DNA of 64,000 nt from NCBI GenBank assembly GCA_035645275.1, contig DASQMX010000026.1:620001-684000 (forward strand), in the 5' to 3' direction. A program made the position numbers and the translations under genes. Shown here piece by piece: positions 1-9,010 of this stretch. The number at the start of each line of letters is the position of its first letter. Within the stretch, counting starts at the first letter, position 1. The notes under the pieces were generated by a model, which did not search any database, was not told the origin of the DNA, and saw nothing but the letters and a program-made list of their open reading frames with translations. Source of the stretch: Paranoxybacillus sp035645275. GTDB taxonomy: Bacteria > Bacillota > Bacilli > Bacillales > Anoxybacillaceae.

Positions 1-7
1 TTTTCGA

Positions 8-685
8 TTAATAGTCTGTTGTCGCTGTTTTTCCTTGAATGATTGCTACGCCTGAGCTTGTACCGATGCGAGTCGCTCCTGCTTGAATCATTGCTTCTGC
101 TCCTTGAAGGTCGCGAACACCACCGGATGCTTTTACGCCGATTTCAGGACCAACTGTTTTGCGCATAAGCGCGACGTCTTCAACAGTTGCACCGCCTGTT
201 GAAAAACCAGTTGACGTTTTTACATAATCCGCACCTGCTTTTACAGCTAATTCGCAAGCACGCACTTTTTCTTCTTCTGTAAGCAAGCATGTTTCAATAA
301 TTACTTTGACAAGCGCCTTTCCTTTAGCCGCTTCTACAACAGCGCGAATATCACGTTCAACTAATTCGTCATTACCGTCTTTTAACGCACCAATGTTAAT
401 CACCGTATCAACTTCCGTCGCGCCTTTTTCAATCGCATCTTTTGTTTCAAATGCTTTTGTTTCTGGCGTGTTTGCTCCTAATGGAAAACCGATTACTGTG
501 CAAACTTTTACGTCTGTTCCTTTTAAAAGCTCTGCCGCTGTCGCTACCCATGTTGGATTCACGCAAACAGATGCAAAATTATATTGTTTTGCTTCTTCAC
601 ATAATTTAACGATTTGCTCTTTTGTTGTATCTGCTTTTAACAATGTATGGTCAATCATTTTTGCAATATTTGTTGTCATATACAA
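8..685 (-). CDS. deoC: Deoxyribose-phosphate aldolase
   Basis: Cleaves 2-deoxyribose-5-phosphate to glyceraldehyde-3-phosphate and acetaldehyde in deoxynucleoside catabolism; cytosolic TIM barrel. The 225-residue protein has the family signatures: VDTVINIG with Asp93, the Schiff-base lysine Lys156 in YVKTSTGF, and Lys185 in GVKASGG. The upstream in-frame codon TTG at 685 lies 6 nt from a GGAG Shine-Dalgarno sequence, while the ATG two codons later is 12 nt away, so TTG is slightly favoured. The gene is complete, with its stop at the left window edge. It lies behind mtaB but is separated from it by a palindromic repeat and has its own promoter-like site. Confidence 0.96.
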   Translation of the reverse strand: MYMTTNIAKMIDHTLLKADTTKEQIVKLCEEAKQYNFASVCVNPTWVATAAELLKGTDVKVCTVIGFPLGANTPETKAFETKDAIEKGATEVDTVINIGALKDGNDELVERDIRAVVEAAKGKALVKVIIETCLLTEEEKVRACELAVKAGADYVKTSTGFSTGGATVEDVALMRKTVGPEIGVKASGGVRDLQGAEAMIQAGATRIGTSSGVAIIQGKTATTDY

Positions 686-723
686 AAATTTCTCCTTTCA
701 TATCAAGAAGTCTGACATCCATC

Positions 724-733
724 ATCATACCAC
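724..733 (-). promoter_or_regulatory. Probable deoC promoter, extended -10
   Basis: On the minus strand the sequence TGGTATGAT has the TGn extension followed by a 5/6 match to TATAAT, about 40 nt before the deoC start. No good -35 hexamer is visible 17 bp upstream, as expected for an extended -10 promoter. Sequence match only. Confidence 0.45.
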
Positions 734-800
734 TATCTTTTAAAAAAAGCGAGTTTTTTATCTATAGTTTATCTCTAAATTTTTATTATAAACCAAAAAA

Positions 801-906
801 AAGCTGCCCCTAAAAACAAAGTGTCCGACCCCACAACCACAATATATAGAGAACACTATATACGATGGATGGATTTCGCGTGAGGTCAGACACTTTTTGG
901 CCAGCC
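801..906 (-). repeat. Palindromic intergenic repeat, copy A
   Basis: Member of the nested-palindrome family described in the findings, here in minus orientation: GTGTCTGACCTCACG on the right and GTTGTGGGGTCGGACAC on the left of an AT-rich centre with TATATAG/CTATATA arms. It begins at the base after the mtaB stop codon. Outer arms are GGCTGGCC and GGGGCAGC, weaker than in other copies. Confidence 0.85.
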
Positions 907-2262
907 TTAAGAACTTAATTGTATTTTTTCAAGAATATCATCTTCAACGACGCGGACAAATTCCCCTTCATTATACGGATATCCTGCTTTTGTAATTTTC
1001 ACTTTAACAAGCTTTCCGACCATATCTTCGGTTGCCGGGAATTTTACTTTCAAATAGTTATCCGTATAACCGACATATAAACCGCTGTTTGGTTCTTCTT
1101 TATAACGTTCTTCTGGAATAACCTCTAATACTTGTCCTTCAAATTCAGACGCATATTCTTTCGCTAATTGATCGGAAAGAGCGATCAGACGGTGAACGCG
1201 CTCATTTTTCACTTCTTCATCAACTTGGTTTGGCATGCGTGCTGCAGGTGTTCCTGTCCGTTTGGAGTATGGGAACACATGAAGTTCTGAGAAACGGTTG
1301 TCACGAATAAAGTTATATGTTTCCATGAACTCCTCTTCGGTCTCGCCTGGAAAACCGACAATGACGTCCGATGTAACAGCTAATCCCGGCAATGCTTCAC
1401 GTAATTGTGCAAGGCGCTCAGCAAAAAATTCCGTTGTATATTTGCGGCGCATCCGCTTTAACACGCTATTTGAACCGGATTGAAGCGGAATATGCAGATG
1501 GCGGACAATTTTATTCGATTTTTTTAATACTTCAATAACTTCATCCGTAATTTGGCTTGCTTCAATCGATGAAATCCGAAGACGCTTCAAGCCGACGACT
1601 TGCTCGTCAATATCGCGAAGCAATGCCGCAAAGTTATAATCTTTCATGTCTTCACCATAACCACCTGTATGAATACCGGTTAAAACGATTTCTTTATAGC
1701 CGGCATTGACAAGCTGCTGCGCCTGGCGAATTACTTCTTTCGGATCGCGGGAACGCATAAGCCCACGCGCCCAAGGGATAATACAAAATGTGCAAAAGTT
1801 ATTACAGCCTTCTTGAATTTTTAATGACGCGCGCGTCCGGTCCGTAAATGCCGGAACATCCAATTCCTCAAATACACGCGCTTTCATAATGTTGCTTACA
1901 CCGTTAATCGGCTGACGTTCGCGCTTAAATTGTTCAATATAATCGAGCATTTTCGCCCGGTCTTGTGTTCCAACAACGATGTCGACTCCAGGAATGGCCA
2001 TCACTTCTGCCGGAGAGGTTTGTGCATAACAGCCCGTTACGCAAATAACCGCATCCGGGTTTTGCCGAATCGCCCGGCGAATCACTTGTCGGCTCTTTTT
2101 ATCTCCTGTATTTGTTACTGTACATGTGTTAATGACATATACATCAGCTATACTTTCAAATTCTTTTCGCTCATAACCGGCTTGTTTAAATAATTGCCAA
2201 ATCGCTTCTGTTTCATAATGATTTACTTTACAGCCTAATGTATGAAACGCTACTGTTGGCAT
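907..2262 (-). CDS. mtaB: tRNA t6A37 methylthiotransferase MtaB (YqeV)
   Basis: Radical-SAM enzyme that converts N6-threonylcarbamoyladenosine at tRNA position 37 to its 2-methylthio derivative (ms2t6A). An N-terminal UPF0004 domain carries cluster-binding cysteines (TLGCKVNHYE, VINTCTVT, VTGCYAQ). The radical-SAM motif GCNNFCTFC is near residue 150, and a C-terminal TRAM domain follows. The ATG at 2262 is preceded by GAGGTGAGAATT, giving 451 aa; the longer reading begins inside the Shine-Dalgarno. It lies 10 nt after rsmE at the end of the dnaK superoperon, as in B. subtilis. Confidence 0.95.
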   Translation of the reverse strand: MPTVAFHTLGCKVNHYETEAIWQLFKQAGYERKEFESIADVYVINTCTVTNTGDKKSRQVIRRAIRQNPDAVICVTGCYAQTSPAEVMAIPGVDIVVGTQDRAKMLDYIEQFKRERQPINGVSNIMKARVFEELDVPAFTDRTRASLKIQEGCNNFCTFCIIPWARGLMRSRDPKEVIRQAQQLVNAGYKEIVLTGIHTGGYGEDMKDYNFAALLRDIDEQVVGLKRLRISSIEASQITDEVIEVLKKSNKIVRHLHIPLQSGSNSVLKRMRRKYTTEFFAERLAQLREALPGLAVTSDVIVGFPGETEEEFMETYNFIRDNRFSELHVFPYSKRTGTPAARMPNQVDEEVKNERVHRLIALSDQLAKEYASEFEGQVLEVIPEERYKEEPNSGLYVGYTDNYLKVKFPATEDMVGKLVKVKITKAGYPYNEGEFVRVVEDDILEKIQLSS

Positions 2263-2272
2263 AATTCTCACC

Positions 2273-3025
2273 TCACATTAATTCCAATTCATAAGAAGCC
2301 GCCGCCAATAAATAAAGAGGCGCTGTTTCTGTGCGCAAAATCCGCGGGCCAAGACTGCAGGAAATAAAGCCATTTTCCTTTAATAATGATACTTCTTGTT
2401 CGGAAAAGCCGCCTTCTGGACCAAAAACGGTCAGAAGCGACTGTCCAGGCTTTATTTCGCGTAGTATTTTTGTCAAATTGGCTCTCTCGTCATTTCTTGC
2501 TTCTTCCTCGTAAGCAATGATTTTATAATCAACTTTCGTAGAAAATTCTATTAATTCGTGAATAGTCATAGGATGATGGACGCTAGGGATTCTTGTTCGC
2601 TCTGATTGCTCTGCTGCTTCTTTCGCGATTTTTTCCCATCGCTCCACTTTTCTATCTCTCTTTTTTTCATCCCACTTAACAACAGAGCGAGCCGCCAAAA
2701 AGGGGATAAACGAGAAAGCGCCAAGCTCTGTTCCTTTTTGAATGACAAGCTCTAGTTTATCCCCTTTCGGCAGCCCTTGGGCAATATAAACATTGATCGG
2801 AAGCTCCGTCTGCTCTTCTACCCATTCTATAATATTGGCGATGACCTCATCATTAGTAATTTTTGTTATTTTACACAAAGCCGCCTTACCATTTTCGTTA
2901 CAACAAACAATTTCTTCTCCTTCGCGCATCCGCATAACGCGGACGATATGATGATAATCATCGCCAACAATCGTAATTTGCTGGTTATTGAAAAATTGCT
3001 CATTAGAAACAAAATAACGTTGCAA
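2273..3025 (-). CDS. rsmE: 16S rRNA m3U1498 methyltransferase
   Basis: SPOUT-family methyltransferase for U1498 of 16S rRNA. The C-terminal knot motifs FGPEGGFSEQE and LGPRILRTETAPLYLL are intact. The start is TTG at 3025 (protein begins MQRYFVSNEQ), 5-6 nt after GAGGGTG and 17 nt after the prmA stop; 250 aa. A longer frame reaching 3073 would overlap the end of prmA and adds 16 residues not expected in the family. Co-transcribed with prmA and mtaB. Confidence 0.95.
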   Translation of the reverse strand: MQRYFVSNEQFFNNQQITIVGDDYHHIVRVMRMREGEEIVCCNENGKAALCKITKITNDEVIANIIEWVEEQTELPINVYIAQGLPKGDKLELVIQKGTELGAFSFIPFLAARSVVKWDEKKRDRKVERWEKIAKEAAEQSERTRIPSVHHPMTIHELIEFSTKVDYKIIAYEEEARNDERANLTKILREIKPGQSLLTVFGPEGGFSEQEVSLLKENGFISCSLGPRILRTETAPLYLLAAASYELELM

Positions 3026-3042
3026 AGCGACACCCTCTTTTT

Positions 3043-3984
3043 TTACTCTTTTCTTGCAATAAAAGCAACCCAATCTTCCATGACTAACGTTTCTTCAATT
3101 ATAAACCCAGCACGAATCAACCCATCTTTTACTTCTTGCTTTTTCGCTTGAATAATTCCCGATGTGATAAAGAAACCGCCTTTTTCCAGCAGACGATACG
3201 CATCATCAATAAAACGTAAAATAATTTCTGCTAAAATATTCGCAACAATGATGTTTGCTGGTTCTTTTATATTATCTAACAAATTACTTTGTGATACAGA
3301 TACAACGTTTTGCACTTTATTTAATTTCACATTCAGCTTCGCGCTATCCACTGCTATCGGATCTAAATCGAGCGCTTTAACCGATTTTGCTCCGAGCATC
3401 GCCGCAGCAATACTTAATATACCAGATCCTGTTCCGACATCAATAACCGTATCATTTGGCTGGACACATTTTTCCAACGCCTGAATGCACATGACCGTTG
3501 TTGGGTGAGTCCCTGTTCCAAACGCCATTCCAGGGTCTAGCTCAATAATAAGTTCATCACTTGAGACTGGTTCGTATGTTTCCCAAGTTGGGACAATGGT
3601 AAACTTTTCTGAAATTTTTACCGGATTATAATATTTTTTCCATGCAGTTGCCCATTCTTCTTCGTTGACTTCACTAATCGTGATCGAATTTTTTCCTAAA
3701 TCGATATCATACAACATCAAGTTATTAATCGCTTGTTTAATTTCCTTGACGGTCTCTCCTAAGAAGCTATTCACCGGTAAATACGCTTTAATAATAACTC
3801 CTTCTTCGGGATAATCATCAGGATTGAGTTGGTAGATTTCCCCGAAGGAAGTGTCCCGCTCTTTCGTCAAATCAAACGGATCTTCAATGACAACACCGCC
3901 CGCTCCCGCTTCGTGCAAAATATTCGAAATTGCCTCAACCGCTTCATGTGTCGTATGAATGCTAATTTCTGACCATTTCATCAT
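3043..3984 (-). CDS. prmA: Ribosomal protein L11 methyltransferase
   Basis: SAM-dependent methyltransferase that methylates ribosomal protein L11. Its C-terminal Rossmann domain has motif I VIDVGTGSGILSIAAA at about residues 175-190 and the substrate-binding NILAEI loop (the family NPP-like position). An N-terminal L11-binding domain precedes it. 313 aa, with Shine-Dalgarno GGAG 7 nt before ATG. Lies between dnaJ and rsmE as in other Bacilli. Confidence 0.96.
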   Translation of the reverse strand: MMKWSEISIHTTHEAVEAISNILHEAGAGGVVIEDPFDLTKERDTSFGEIYQLNPDDYPEEGVIIKAYLPVNSFLGETVKEIKQAINNLMLYDIDLGKNSITISEVNEEEWATAWKKYYNPVKISEKFTIVPTWETYEPVSSDELIIELDPGMAFGTGTHPTTVMCIQALEKCVQPNDTVIDVGTGSGILSIAAAMLGAKSVKALDLDPIAVDSAKLNVKLNKVQNVVSVSQSNLLDNIKEPANIIVANILAEIILRFIDDAYRLLEKGGFFITSGIIQAKKQEVKDGLIRAGFIIEETLVMEDWVAFIARKE

Positions 3985-4006
3985 CTACCAACTCCATTTT
4001 TCGAAA

Positions 4007-5137
4007 TTATTCTCCCTTAAACGCCTTTTTCATTTTATCAAAAAAGCTGCCATGCGTTCCATGTTGTGTGCTTTGGTCGCTTAGCCGGTCAAATTCGCGC
4101 AATAACTGCTTTTGTTTTTCTGTTAATTTGGTCGGCGTCACGACGCGAACAATAATGTGTTGATCTCCTTGACCATATCCTCTCACATTAGGAACACCTT
4201 TTCCTTTGAGACGGAATTTCGTACCAGTTTGTGTACCAGCTGGAATTTTTAATTTTACTTTGCCGTGAAGCGTTGGCACCTCAATTTCATCACCGAGTGC
4301 AGCCTGAGCAAATGTAAGTGGAATTTCACAATAAATATCATCACCATCGCGCTCAAAGAATTCATGCGGTTCGACGCGGAAAACAATGTATAAATCTCCC
4401 GGTGGTCCGCCATTAATTCCCGCTTCCCCTTGTCCAGCAAGACGTAATTGTTGTCCATCATCAATACCAGCTGGAATTTTGACATGAATTTTCTTGCGTT
4501 TTTTAACTCGACCGCTTCCGCCGCATGTTGTACATTTTTCTTTAATAAACTGCCCTGTACCGCTGCAATAATGACATGTTCTTCGATTGACTATACGACC
4601 AAATGGCGTCGCTTGTTCGATGCTAATTTGTCCTGTACCTCGGCAATGTGCGCACGTTTCTTTTTTCGTTCCAGGCTTCGCTCCGGAACCGTGGCATGTA
4701 TCGCACGTTTCTTCGCGCGGAATTTCGATATCTGTTTCTTTTCCGAACACAGCTTCTTCAAATGTTAACGTCATTGTATATTGCAAGTCCGCTCCTGCTC
4801 TTGGAGCGTTTGGATCGCGGCGTCTTGTGCCGCCGAAGAAAGAACTGAAAATATCTTCAAAGCCACCGAAACCGCCGAAATCAAAATCGGCGCCGCCAAA
4901 ACCGCCAAATCCTTGATTTGGATCTGTATGACCAAATTGATCATAATGGGCCCGCTTTTGGTCATCGCTTAATACTTCATATGCTTCTTTAATTTCTTTA
5001 AACTTTTCTGCGGCATCCGGCGCTTTGTTAATATCTGGATGATATTGTTTTGAAAGTTTTCGGTACGCTTTCTTTATTTCATCTTTCGTGGCATTCTTGC
5101 TTACTCCGAGAACCTCATAGTAATCTCGTTTGCTCAT
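4007..5137 (-). CDS. dnaJ: Chaperone DnaJ (Hsp40)
   Basis: Co-chaperone that delivers clients to DnaK and stimulates its ATPase. Visible in order: J domain with YHPDINK (HPD), a Gly/Phe-rich linker at about residues 75-105, four CxxCxGxG zinc repeats (CDTCHGSG, CAHCRGTG, CHYCSGTG, CTTCGGSG), then the substrate-binding C-terminal region. The start MSKRDYYEVLG at 5137 fits the family, giving 376 aa; the seven upstream in-frame residues are leader. Expression can come from the CIRCE-controlled promoter and from a second promoter just upstream. Confidence 0.98.
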   Translation of the reverse strand: MSKRDYYEVLGVSKNATKDEIKKAYRKLSKQYHPDINKAPDAAEKFKEIKEAYEVLSDDQKRAHYDQFGHTDPNQGFGGFGGADFDFGGFGGFEDIFSSFFGGTRRRDPNAPRAGADLQYTMTLTFEEAVFGKETDIEIPREETCDTCHGSGAKPGTKKETCAHCRGTGQISIEQATPFGRIVNRRTCHYCSGTGQFIKEKCTTCGGSGRVKKRKKIHVKIPAGIDDGQQLRLAGQGEAGINGGPPGDLYIVFRVEPHEFFERDGDDIYCEIPLTFAQAALGDEIEVPTLHGKVKLKIPAGTQTGTKFRLKGKGVPNVRGYGQGDQHIIVRVVTPTKLTEKQKQLLREFDRLSDQSTQHGTHGSFFDKMKKAFKGE

Positions 5138-5171
5138 TATCATCCACTCCCGATTCACTCACATAAAGGTA

Positions 5172-5201
5172 ATTGTAACATTTGTATCTTTATAAACGCA
5201 A
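5172..5201 (-). promoter_or_regulatory. Putative internal SigA promoter before dnaJ
   Basis: Minus strand reads TTGCGT, 18 bp, TACAAT, ending about 35 nt before dnaJ and downstream of the dnaK terminator. The -10 matches 5/6 and the -35 3/6. B. subtilis is known to have a vegetative promoter at this place in the operon, which supports the call. Confidence 0.55.
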
Positions 5202-5260
5202 TATTTTCATGTTAAAATTATATGCCTAAAACGAATTCAATCAACGTTCCTTTTCATAGC

Positions 5261-5300
5261 AAAAAAGTCAAAGCCAAGACAGGCCTGACTTTGACTTTTG
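5261..5300 (-). terminator. Rho-independent terminator between dnaK and dnaJ
   Basis: Minus strand: AAAGTCAAAGTC, 12-nt loop, GGCTTTGACTTTTTT; a 12-bp stem with one G-T pair and a U tract. It should lower dnaJ transcription relative to dnaK. Confidence 0.85.
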
Positions 5301-5333
5301 ATACAATCAAACAAAGGAAGCGACTAAACTATA

Positions 5334-7166
5334 TTACTTATCATCTTTTACTTCTTCAAATTCCGCATCAACGACATTGTCGTCTTTTTTGCTAGTGTTT
5401 TCTTCTCCAGCTGTTTGCTGTGCTTGCGCTTGTTTTGCCGCTTGTTCATACAACTTAACGGAAAGTTGTTGAACAATTTCTTGCAATGCGTTTTTCTTCG
5501 CGCGAATCTCTTCGATGTCGTTCTTCTCTATTGCTGCTTTTAACGCATCTTTTGCTTCCTGCGCTTTTTTCACTTCTGCTTCATCGACTTTTCCTTCAAG
5601 CTCTTTTAATGTTTTTTCTGTTGTGAACACTAAATGGTCCGCCTCGTTGCGGAGCTCGGCTGCTTCTTTACGTTTTCTGTCCGCTTCCGCGTTTTCTTCA
5701 GCTTCTTTAATCATGCGCTGAATTTCTTCTTCAGAAAGACCAGATGAAGATTTAATAGTAATAGATTGTTCTTTGTTTGTGCCCAAATCTTTCGCGCGTA
5801 CATGGACAATACCGTTTGCGTCAATGTCAAATGTTACTTCGATTTGTGGCACACCGCGTGGAGCAGGCGGAATATCTGTTAATTGGAAACGGCCAAGCGT
5901 TTTGTTGTCTGCAGCCATTGGACGTTCCCCTTGCAATACGTGAATGTCCACCGCTGTTTGATTATCGGCTGCTGTTGTGAAAATTTGCGATTTACTTGTT
6001 GGAATTGTCGTGTTGCGCTCAATTAATTTTGTAAATACTCCACCCATTGTTTCGATACCTAATGAAAGCGGAGTAACGTCAAGAAGCACAACATCTTTCA
6101 CATCTCCAGCGATAACACCGCCTTGAATTGCCGCACCAATCGCAACAACCTCGTCAGGATTGACTCCTTTATGCGGCTCCTTACCGATTTCTCTCTTAAT
6201 TGCTTCTTGAACAGCTGGAATACGCGTAGAACCACCAACAAGAATAACTTTATCGATATCGCTTGCTGTCAATCCAGCGTCTTGTAATGCTTGGCGAACA
6301 GGTCCCATTGTGCGCTCGACAAGATGAGCGGATAACTCTTCGAATTTCGCACGAGTTAATGTCATTTCTAAATGTAATGGACCTGTTTCGTTTGCGCTGA
6401 TGAACGGCAAGGAGATTTGCGTTTGCGTTACGCCGGAAAGATCTTTTTTCGCTTTTTCTGCTGCGTCTTTTAAGCGTTGTAACGCCATTTTATCTTTGGA
6501 TAAATCAATACCGTGCTCTTTCTTAAATTCTTCTACTAAATAATCAATGATAACTTGGTCGAAATCGTCACCACCAAGATGGTTATCACCAGCAGTTGCT
6601 TTTACTTCAAATACGCCATCGCCAAGTTCAAGAATCGATACGTCAAACGTACCGCCACCTAAGTCATACACAAGGATTGTTTGGTCTTCATCCATTTTGT
6701 CAAGACCATAAGCAAGCGCTGCTGCTGTCGGCTCGTTAATAATACGTTCTACTTCCAAGCCGGCAATGCGACCTGCATCTTTTGTTGCTTGACGTTGCGC
6801 ATCGTTGAAGTAGGCAGGAACCGTAATAACCGCTCTTGTTACCGGTTCTCCTAAATATTCTTCAGCGTATGATTTCAAGTATTGCAAAATAATCGCAGAA
6901 ATTTCTTGTGGCGTATATTGCTTTCCTTCGATTTCTACTTTGTAATCCGTACCCATGTGACGCTTAATAGAAATGATTGTATTTGGGTTTGTAATTGCTT
7001 GACGTTTTGCCACTTCCCCTACTTGGCGCTCACCGTTTTTAAACGCCACTACAGATGGAGTTGTTCGGTTTCCTTCAGGGTTTGGAATAACTTTTGGTTC
7101 GCCGCCTTCCAACACGGCTACGCAAGAGTTCGTTGTACCTAAGTCGATACCGATAATCTTGCTCAT
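5334..7166 (-). CDS. dnaK: Chaperone DnaK (Hsp70)
   Basis: ATP-dependent Hsp70 chaperone. The 610-residue protein has the nucleotide-binding domain with phosphate loops GIDLGTTNSCVAV (residues 4-16) and VYDLGGGTFDVS, the adenosine motif VGGSTRIPAV, the interdomain linker VVLLDVTPLSLG, the substrate-binding domain and an alpha-helical lid. The disordered C-terminus ends EFEEVKDDK. The deletion in the ATPase domain typical of Gram-positive DnaK fits its length. Preceded by grpE with a 19-nt gap. Expressed from the CIRCE/HrcA promoter. Confidence 0.99.
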   Translation of the reverse strand: MSKIIGIDLGTTNSCVAVLEGGEPKVIPNPEGNRTTPSVVAFKNGERQVGEVAKRQAITNPNTIISIKRHMGTDYKVEIEGKQYTPQEISAIILQYLKSYAEEYLGEPVTRAVITVPAYFNDAQRQATKDAGRIAGLEVERIINEPTAAALAYGLDKMDEDQTILVYDLGGGTFDVSILELGDGVFEVKATAGDNHLGGDDFDQVIIDYLVEEFKKEHGIDLSKDKMALQRLKDAAEKAKKDLSGVTQTQISLPFISANETGPLHLEMTLTRAKFEELSAHLVERTMGPVRQALQDAGLTASDIDKVILVGGSTRIPAVQEAIKREIGKEPHKGVNPDEVVAIGAAIQGGVIAGDVKDVVLLDVTPLSLGIETMGGVFTKLIERNTTIPTSKSQIFTTAADNQTAVDIHVLQGERPMAADNKTLGRFQLTDIPPAPRGVPQIEVTFDIDANGIVHVRAKDLGTNKEQSITIKSSSGLSEEEIQRMIKEAEENAEADRKRKEAAELRNEADHLVFTTEKTLKELEGKVDEAEVKKAQEAKDALKAAIEKNDIEEIRAKKNALQEIVQQLSVKLYEQAAKQAQAQQTAGEENTSKKDDNVVDAEFEEVKDDK

Positions 7167-7185
7167 AACAACACCCTCCTATGTC

Positions 7186-7776
7186 TTATTGACTAACTTT
7201 TACCATTGATGGACGAATGACACGATCTTTTAATTTATAGCCTTTTTGAAATTCTTCAACAACTGTATTTGGTTCATAGTTGCTGTCTTCTACTTGCATA
7301 ACCGCTTGATGCAAATGTGGATCAAACGGTTTGCCCACTGCCTCGATCACTTCGACTCCTTCTTTTTTCAATGCCTCAATTAACGAACGGTAGACCATTT
7401 CCATTCCTTGAAGAATCGATTTTGTTTTATCATCTTCTGCTTCCACCTTAAGAGCCCGCTCGAAGTTGTCTAAGGCAGGTAAAATGTCTGTTACTAAACT
7501 TTGGGCGCGATATTTTTCCGCTGCCTCAAAGTCAAGTCTTGCGCGACGGCGGAAATTATCAAAATCAGCATGAAGACGAAGGTAGCGATTTTCTAATTCT
7601 TGCAGCTTCTCTTCAAGCTCTGCAATTCTCGCCTTTGCGGCTGTTAACTCATCTTTTTCTTCCGTTTGTTCTTCCGTTTGTACAGACTCTGTTTGCTCAG
7701 AAGTTTGTTCCACTTCACCTGTTGCTTCTTCTGGCTTGTATGTAGTCGCTTCTTCTTGCTGTAACTCTTTCTCCAT
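7186..7776 (-). CDS. grpE: Nucleotide exchange factor GrpE
   Basis: Exchanges ADP for ATP on DnaK. The protein has an acidic, low-complexity N-terminus (about 50 residues rich in Glu, Thr and Gln), a long dimer-forming coiled coil (about 50-100), and the C-terminal beta domain with the conserved HQAVM and KGYKLKDRVIRPSMVKV segments. Start ATG at 7776 follows GGGAGGTG by 6 nt; 196 aa. Three codons upstream in frame lie inside the Shine-Dalgarno region. Confidence 0.97.
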   Translation of the reverse strand: MEKELQQEEATTYKPEEATGEVEQTSEQTESVQTEEQTEEKDELTAAKARIAELEEKLQELENRYLRLHADFDNFRRRARLDFEAAEKYRAQSLVTDILPALDNFERALKVEAEDDKTKSILQGMEMVYRSLIEALKKEGVEVIEAVGKPFDPHLHQAVMQVEDSNYEPNTVVEEFQKGYKLKDRVIRPSMVKVSQ

Positions 7777-7846
7777 CGATTTCACCTCCCTTGAAAAGAT
7801 GATCTCTATATATGATATATGTATGAAAAATAATATTCAAAGGAAA

Positions 7847-7872
7847 GGATGGAATGTTTTCACAATCCATCC
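7847..7872 (-). other. Hairpin between hrcA and grpE
   Basis: GGATGGA and TCCATCC form a 7-bp stem around an imperfect TG/CA extension and a short loop, in the hrcA-grpE gap. It lacks a T tract on either strand, so it is probably not a terminator. In B. subtilis the operon transcript is processed in this gap; this hairpin may be the equivalent stabilising structure (inference). Confidence 0.4.
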
Positions 7873-7891
7873 ATTATCAATATGACCAACC

Positions 7892-8926
7892 TTAATTATT
7901 TTGATACCATTGCGTAAGCACCGTTGATAAATCAGAGGCTACCCGATTCAAAATCGTAATGACGCGGGAGTATTCCATGCGCGTCGGACCAAGAACTGCG
8001 ATCGTTCCTAGCTGCTCTTCTCCGACAGAATACGTCGCTGTAATTAAGCTACAGTTTTCCATTCCAGGTAATTGATTTTCCTTACCGATTGTCACTTGAA
8101 TGCCTTGTTTATTATGTTTGCGCAATAAGTTGTAAAAATCTTTTTCCTGCTCAATCACTGTCATAATCGAGCGCACTTTTTCAATATCATTGAACTCTGG
8201 CTGACTGAGCATGTTTGTTTTTCCGCCAAAAAACATTTTTTCTTCCGGCTGTAAATCCAACGTGTCAGAAATCGTTTTTAACATGCTGTCGTAGTTGCGA
8301 ATATGCGCTCTTAAAACTTTAGCTACCTCTTTATAAATTTTATCTTTCAAGTCAACAATCGGTACGCCCATGAGGCGCTCGTTTAAAATATTGACCATTT
8401 TTTCCAAATCAGATAGGTTAATCGAAGCCGGAATCGTAATGACACGATTTTCGACATGACCCGTATCAGTTACAATAATCGCTACAGCCGTTTCTTTATT
8501 TAATGGAATAATTTGAATTTGCTTTAGCTTATTGTCTTTTACGGCTGGTCCAAGAACAATCGACGTATAATTGGTCAAATCTGATAAAATTTGCGCTGAT
8601 TTTTGTACCACTTTTTCCAGTTCATAAATCCGTTCAGCAAAAATAGATTTAATCTTGACTATATCTTCCTGTGTTAATCGCTGCGGTGATAATAGATGGT
8701 CAACGTAATATCGATATCCTTTTTCCGATGGTACTCGACCGGAGGAAACATGTGTTTTTTCAATGTAACCAAGTTCTTCTAAATCGGCCATCTCATTACG
8801 AATGGTTGCTGAGCTAAACGCAATTCCCTCTTTTTTCGACAACGTTCTAGAGCCTACCGGCTGACCAGAACGGATAAAATCATCAATAATGACTTGTAAA
8901 ATAAGCAATTGGCGATCGGTTAACAA
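7892..8926 (-). CDS. hrcA: Heat-inducible transcription repressor HrcA
   Basis: Repressor that binds CIRCE and, with GroE help, controls class I heat-shock genes. An N-terminal winged helix (about residues 1-75, with GSRTLSKK and SSATIRNEMADLEELGYIEK) is followed by the inserted dimerisation and GAF-like domains, for 344 aa in all. The start codon is TTG at 8926, 7 nt after AGAGGTG. First gene of the CIRCE-controlled unit, autoregulated through the operator just upstream. Confidence 0.98.
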   Translation of the reverse strand: MLTDRQLLILQVIIDDFIRSGQPVGSRTLSKKEGIAFSSATIRNEMADLEELGYIEKTHVSSGRVPSEKGYRYYVDHLLSPQRLTQEDIVKIKSIFAERIYELEKVVQKSAQILSDLTNYTSIVLGPAVKDNKLKQIQIIPLNKETAVAIIVTDTGHVENRVITIPASINLSDLEKMVNILNERLMGVPIVDLKDKIYKEVAKVLRAHIRNYDSMLKTISDTLDLQPEEKMFFGGKTNMLSQPEFNDIEKVRSIMTVIEQEKDFYNLLRKHNKQGIQVTIGKENQLPGMENCSLITATYSVGEEQLGTIAVLGPTRMEYSRVITILNRVASDLSTVLTQWYQNN

Positions 8927-8941
8927 CTATCATCACCTCTG

Positions 8942-8968
8942 TTAGCACTCATAGACCTCGAGTGCTAA
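8942..8968. promoter_or_regulatory. CIRCE operator for HrcA
   Basis: TTAGCACTC, 9 bp, GAGTGCTAA: a perfect match to the CIRCE consensus inverted repeat. It lies between the SigA promoter and the hrcA start, so it covers the transcription start and early leader of hrcA-grpE-dnaK-dnaJ. Confidence 0.98.
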
Positions 8969-8978
8969 ATCTACTATT

Positions 8979-9007
8979 AAAGTATCAAATCCATACGTTT
9001 ATGTCAA
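8979..9007 (-). promoter_or_regulatory. SigA promoter of hrcA operon
   Basis: Minus strand: TTGACA (6/6), 17 bp, TACTTT. The -35 box begins four bases from the hemW stop codon, and CIRCE follows about 10 bp after the -10. The -10 match is poor (3/6); a GATACT alternative gives a 15-bp spacer. Confidence 0.75.
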
Positions 9008-9010
9008 CGT

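Noticed and set aside
306..743. 145-codon plus-strand ORF
   Set aside because: Antisense to deoC, whose catalytic residues are intact; an out-of-frame shadow.
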